NCBI GenBank assembly: GCA_030587505.1
Contig: JAUQYY010000081.1
Location: 1 to 8,319, forward strand
Direction of reading: 5' to 3'
Origin: Candidatus Sigynarchaeota archaeon
Lineage (GTDB): Archaea; Asgardarchaeota; Jordarchaeia; Jordarchaeales; Jordarchaeaceae
DNA: 8,319 nucleotides
The notes under the pieces were generated by a model. The model did no database searches. It saw only the letters and a list, made by a program, of their open reading frames with translations, and was not told where the DNA came from. The translations under genes were made by a program, and so were the position numbers. Shown here piece by piece: positions 6,451-8,319 of the stretch; position 1 is the first letter of the stretch; the number at the start of each line of letters is the position of its first letter.

Positions 6451-6470
6451 TAAAGGGGAAGGGTGTGGTT

Positions 6471-7553
6471 TTACTGTTTCGCCGCCGTGTTTATGGCTGT
6501 CGCGATATCATCTGGTTCAACCATCGGAATCTGCCAGTTCGGCTTCTCCCACGTCTCCCTAACCTTCTCAAGCACAGCATTCTTATCGGTTGCTTTAACC
6601 CCGACGAGCGACTTCTCCATCTCTCCCAGGTACTCTAAGGGGGAGCAGTAGAAGTCGCCGGAGATCATAACGTCACCGATCACATCGTTCCTGTCCGTCA
6701 GAACGTGAGCCACAACAAGCTTCCTGGACTTGTACCTCGCCATCCCCAGCTTGTGATCTTCAGGGATCTCCGCGAATCTTCTTGCGCTCGACACCTTGAA
6801 GCTGTGCTCCTCCGAAAGGGCGATCTTCTTGTGCTCATCATACACCTTCTTCTCCTCGGGGAGGAGGTCTCCTTCCACAAGCTTGATTTCAAGAACGTTT
6901 TCAAAGGCCTCCACAACAGCATCTTTGAACTCCTCCTTACTCGGCCTCCTGCCCGTCTCTCCCTCCACGCTGGCGATGTACTTCTTCACGTCGTCGGTCG
7001 ACTTGTCCTTCCACTTCTCGGGAGGAATCTTGGCAACCTTCAGAAAAGTCTCCACATCAGGAGGCGCAAGACTAAGAATGGTGTTCTGAACCATTGCACC
7101 GCCCACCTCCGCGAAGCCGAAGCCAGTGATCTTGTTGGTACCCACCTTGATGTCGCCTATATGGTCGTACCATGCTCGCTTCGCTCCCAGCAGCCAGTAG
7201 GCTTGTGCTAGTGCCCCTCCGATCTGGCAGAAGGCTTTGTCCATGTTCGCGTACCTGTCCTTGTTGAAGGTCATGAGCATAGCCATGGAACCATGGGGGT
7301 CGACAAATATTGTTCCTCCTCCCACCCCCAGTCTGCGCACTATTTCGATGTCCAGGTCTTCCGCTTTCGCGACGTCGACCTCGGTGTCTATGTCTTGGAA
7401 GTATCCTAGGCTGATTCCGAGTTTTTTGAAGCCTCCTATGAGAATGGTGTTTGGGGCGCCAATAATTTTTCCGGTTATCAGTGCGGCTGGGTGAGCTACG
7501 GTGTTTGCCATGTCTCCTTCGGGGGTGTATATTAGTCTCCATTCTTCAACCAC
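6471..7553 (-). CDS. lplA: lipoate-protein ligase A family protein, two-domain
   Basis: Members of this family activate lipoate with ATP and attach it to a lysine of lipoyl-domain proteins such as glycine-cleavage H protein or 2-oxoacid dehydrogenase E2. The 360 aa carry an N-terminal WRLIYTPEGD start, an RRLGVGGG loop (73-80, counterpart of the RRxSGGG nucleotide/lipoyl loop), the lysine motif KITGFGFAEVGGAMVQNTIL (Lys141 presumed catalytic), and a C-terminal accessory domain with VIGDVMISGDFYCSPLEYL (291-309). Many archaea encode that accessory domain as a separate gene; here it is fused. The GTG start has GGAGGT (7561-7566) 7 nt upstream, and the ATG at 7558 is out of frame and soon stops. 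Sequence around residues 36-60 lacks the usual GRxQN pattern, so octanoyl or another acyl substrate is possible. It stands alone, divergent from the aconitase X gene; no lipoyl-domain client is in view. Confidence 0.8.
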   Translation of the reverse strand: MVEEWRLIYTPEGDMANTVAHPAALITGKIIGAPNTILIGGFKKLGISLGYFQDIDTEVDVAKAEDLDIEIVRRLGVGGGTIFVDPHGSMAMLMTFNKDRYANMDKAFCQIGGALAQAYWLLGAKRAWYDHIGDIKVGTNKITGFGFAEVGGAMVQNTILSLAPPDVETFLKVAKIPPEKWKDKSTDDVKKYIASVEGETGRRPSKEEFKDAVVEAFENVLEIKLVEGDLLPEEKKVYDEHKKIALSEEHSFKVSSARRFAEIPEDHKLGMARYKSRKLVVAHVLTDRNDVIGDVMISGDFYCSPLEYLGEMEKSLVGVKATDKNAVLEKVRETWEKPNWQIPMVEPDDIATAINTAAKQ

Positions 7554-7560
7554 GGCATTT

Positions 7561-7566
7561 ACCTCC
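7561..7566 (-). promoter_or_regulatory. ribosome binding site fixing the GTG start of the lipoate-ligase gene
   Basis: The minus strand reads GGAGGT, 7 nt before the GTG at 7553-7551. The nearby ATG at 7558-7556 opens a frame that stops after eight codons, so the GTG is the real start. Confidence 0.6.
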
Positions 7567-7624
7567 CATCTTTAACCATTTATTGTACAGAGAATCCGAG
7601 TTGTTTTTTATAGGCGTTGTTAAA

Positions 7625-7633
7625 TTATATAAA
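7625..7633 (-). promoter_or_regulatory. TATA-box promoter for the lipoate-ligase gene
   Basis: On the minus strand CCAAACGTTTATATAATTTA holds a strong TATA box (TTTATATAA) with a BRE-like segment before it. A start near 7602 would give a leader of about 49 nt. A second box, CCTATAAAAAA near 7603-7613, is an alternative closer to the gene. Confidence 0.5.
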
Positions 7634-7731
7634 CGTTTGGAAGAGTCCTTTCAGTAACTCCTTTGACTTAGGAACTTCTCTCAAGAAAAGAAAGAGAAGG
7701 TCTCAAGCTACTCCTCTTGTTTTGGAGGGGA

Positions 7732-7742
7732 ATATATTTATT
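7732..7742 (+). promoter_or_regulatory. TATA-box promoter for the aconitase X gene
   Basis: ATATATTTATT follows a G-rich stretch (GGAGGGGA). Transcription would start near 7763-7768, leaving roughly 40 nt of leader that contains the GGAGGTTG ribosome binding site at 7793-7800. This is inferred from spacing and composition. Confidence 0.45.
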
Positions 7743-7792
7743 ATCCGGTGATTCGAACAATCATTAAAGCCTGTGTTTGGCTGGAGATGATT

Positions 7793-7800
7793 GGAGGTTG
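7793..7800 (+). promoter_or_regulatory. ribosome binding site supporting the TTG start of the aconitase X gene
   Basis: GGAGGTTG lies about 9 nt (from GGAGGT) before the TTG at 7808-7810. An in-frame TGA at 7799-7801 closes the frame upstream, so translation cannot begin earlier. Confidence 0.6.
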
Positions 7801-7807
7801 AGGCGAA

Positions 7808-8319
7808 TTGTTTTTAACGAGATACGAGGAGCTGAGGCTCAGCGGAGAGCAGGGCACCGTGGTTAGGGAAGCCATGGAGCACCTTGTGAAGTATGGGGAA
7901 GCTCTTGGCGCTGAGAGATTTGTTAGGGTTTCCGGTGTTCACATCTCTCTCGGCTCCCGCGGCGCTCCCCCAACTGGTTGAAAGCTACAAGCCTCACGTA
8001 ACGACCGGAGTTAGGGTTTACACAACCACACACGTGGCTTTCTTCGATGTTGCTCGTTGGAGGGAGCTGGGGGTTTCCGAGGAGGCTGCAAAGATTCAGG
8101 GCGACTTTATGAACCTGTGTAAGAGGCACGGTGTGAACATGACCTACACGTGTACTCCCTACTTGGTTGGTAATGTGCCCCACATTGGAGAGCATGTTGC
8201 CTGGATGGAGAGTTCCACTCAGGTGTACGCTAACTCGGTGCTCGGAGCCAGGACCAACAGGGAGGGAACCTACAGCACACTTGCGACTACGGTTACGGGG
8301 CGCACCCCCTACTGGGGCA
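7808..8319 (+). CDS. aconitase X (phosphomevalonate dehydratase large subunit-like), frameshifted, 3' partial
   Basis: Aconitase X proteins are Fe-S dehydratases. The archaeal large subunit, with a small DUF126 subunit, dehydrates 5-phosphomevalonate in the modified mevalonate (isoprenoid) pathway; bacterial relatives act on hydroxyproline. The TTG start gives FLTRYEELRLSGEQG, the family's typical beginning. The first frame ends at a TGA (7979-7981) after 57 codons. The next frame (+1) continues without stops to the window end with clear family blocks: VARWRELGVSEE, MTYTCTPYLVGNVP (cysteine likely a cluster ligand), GEHVAWMESS and YANSVLGARTNREG. The break lies between about 7940 and 7978, perhaps in the CT-repeat at 7944-7951 or the C5 run at 7967-7971. 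Around the break the HISG and TTLNPAG blocks I expect are HISL and TTTHVAFF, so the protein is divergent and the substrate uncertain. The rest of the gene, and any small subunit, lie outside the window. Confidence 0.78.

Noticed and set aside
7923..8195. 90-codon minus-strand frame over the aconitase X gene
   Set aside because: The plus strand encodes conserved aconitase X blocks here; the antisense frame resembles nothing.

Overview
The window reads as archaeal chromosomal DNA. The evidence is TATA/BRE-like promoter boxes about 25 bp upstream of inferred transcription starts, GGAGGTGA-type ribosome binding sites, GTG and TTG starts, T-run terminators, and a gene of the aconitase X family best known in archaea from the modified mevalonate pathway. 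The lineage cannot be fixed from sequence alone; a Thermoproteota/Bathyarchaeia-like anaerobe is a guess. Two conserved reading frames are each interrupted by a shift of the same sense, which may reflect indel errors in a draft or metagenomic assembly rather than real mutations.

Layout. (1) 41-1904, minus strand: a two-gene operon for a glutaconate CoA-transferase-type enzyme, alpha subunit then beta subunit, with its own promoter near 1950. (2) About 1905-2371: a long non-coding stretch with no convincing gene, ending in a promoter that carries three copies of TAACTACA, two of them forming a perfect 9-bp inverted repeat. (3) 2372-3104, plus: an unrecognised multi-spanning membrane protein whose last membrane helix lies in another frame. 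(4) 3319-6298, plus: a MoxR-type AAA+ ATPase, a CoxE-type von Willebrand A (VWA) protein overlapping it by 11 nt, and a nitroreductase-family flavoprotein 24 nt further on, probably one transcript. (5) 6471-7553, minus: a divergent, two-domain lipoate-protein ligase A homologue. (6) 7808 to the window end, plus: an aconitase X (phosphomevalonate dehydratase large subunit-like) gene with TTG start, an apparent frameshift near 7940-7978, and a 3' end outside the window.

How they fit together. The CoA-transferase moves CoA between carboxylic acids, as in amino-acid or organic-acid fermentation. The AAA+/VWA pair resembles CoxD/CoxE, which in bacteria remodel the active site of a molybdenum hydroxylase, but no such client gene is present here, so the client is unknown. 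The lipoate ligase would charge a lipoyl-domain protein encoded elsewhere. No CRISPR array, transposon, tRNA or rRNA was found. The most unusual items are the multi-copy operator before the membrane-protein gene, the AAA+/VWA/nitroreductase cluster without a visible client, and the divergent aconitase X sequence.
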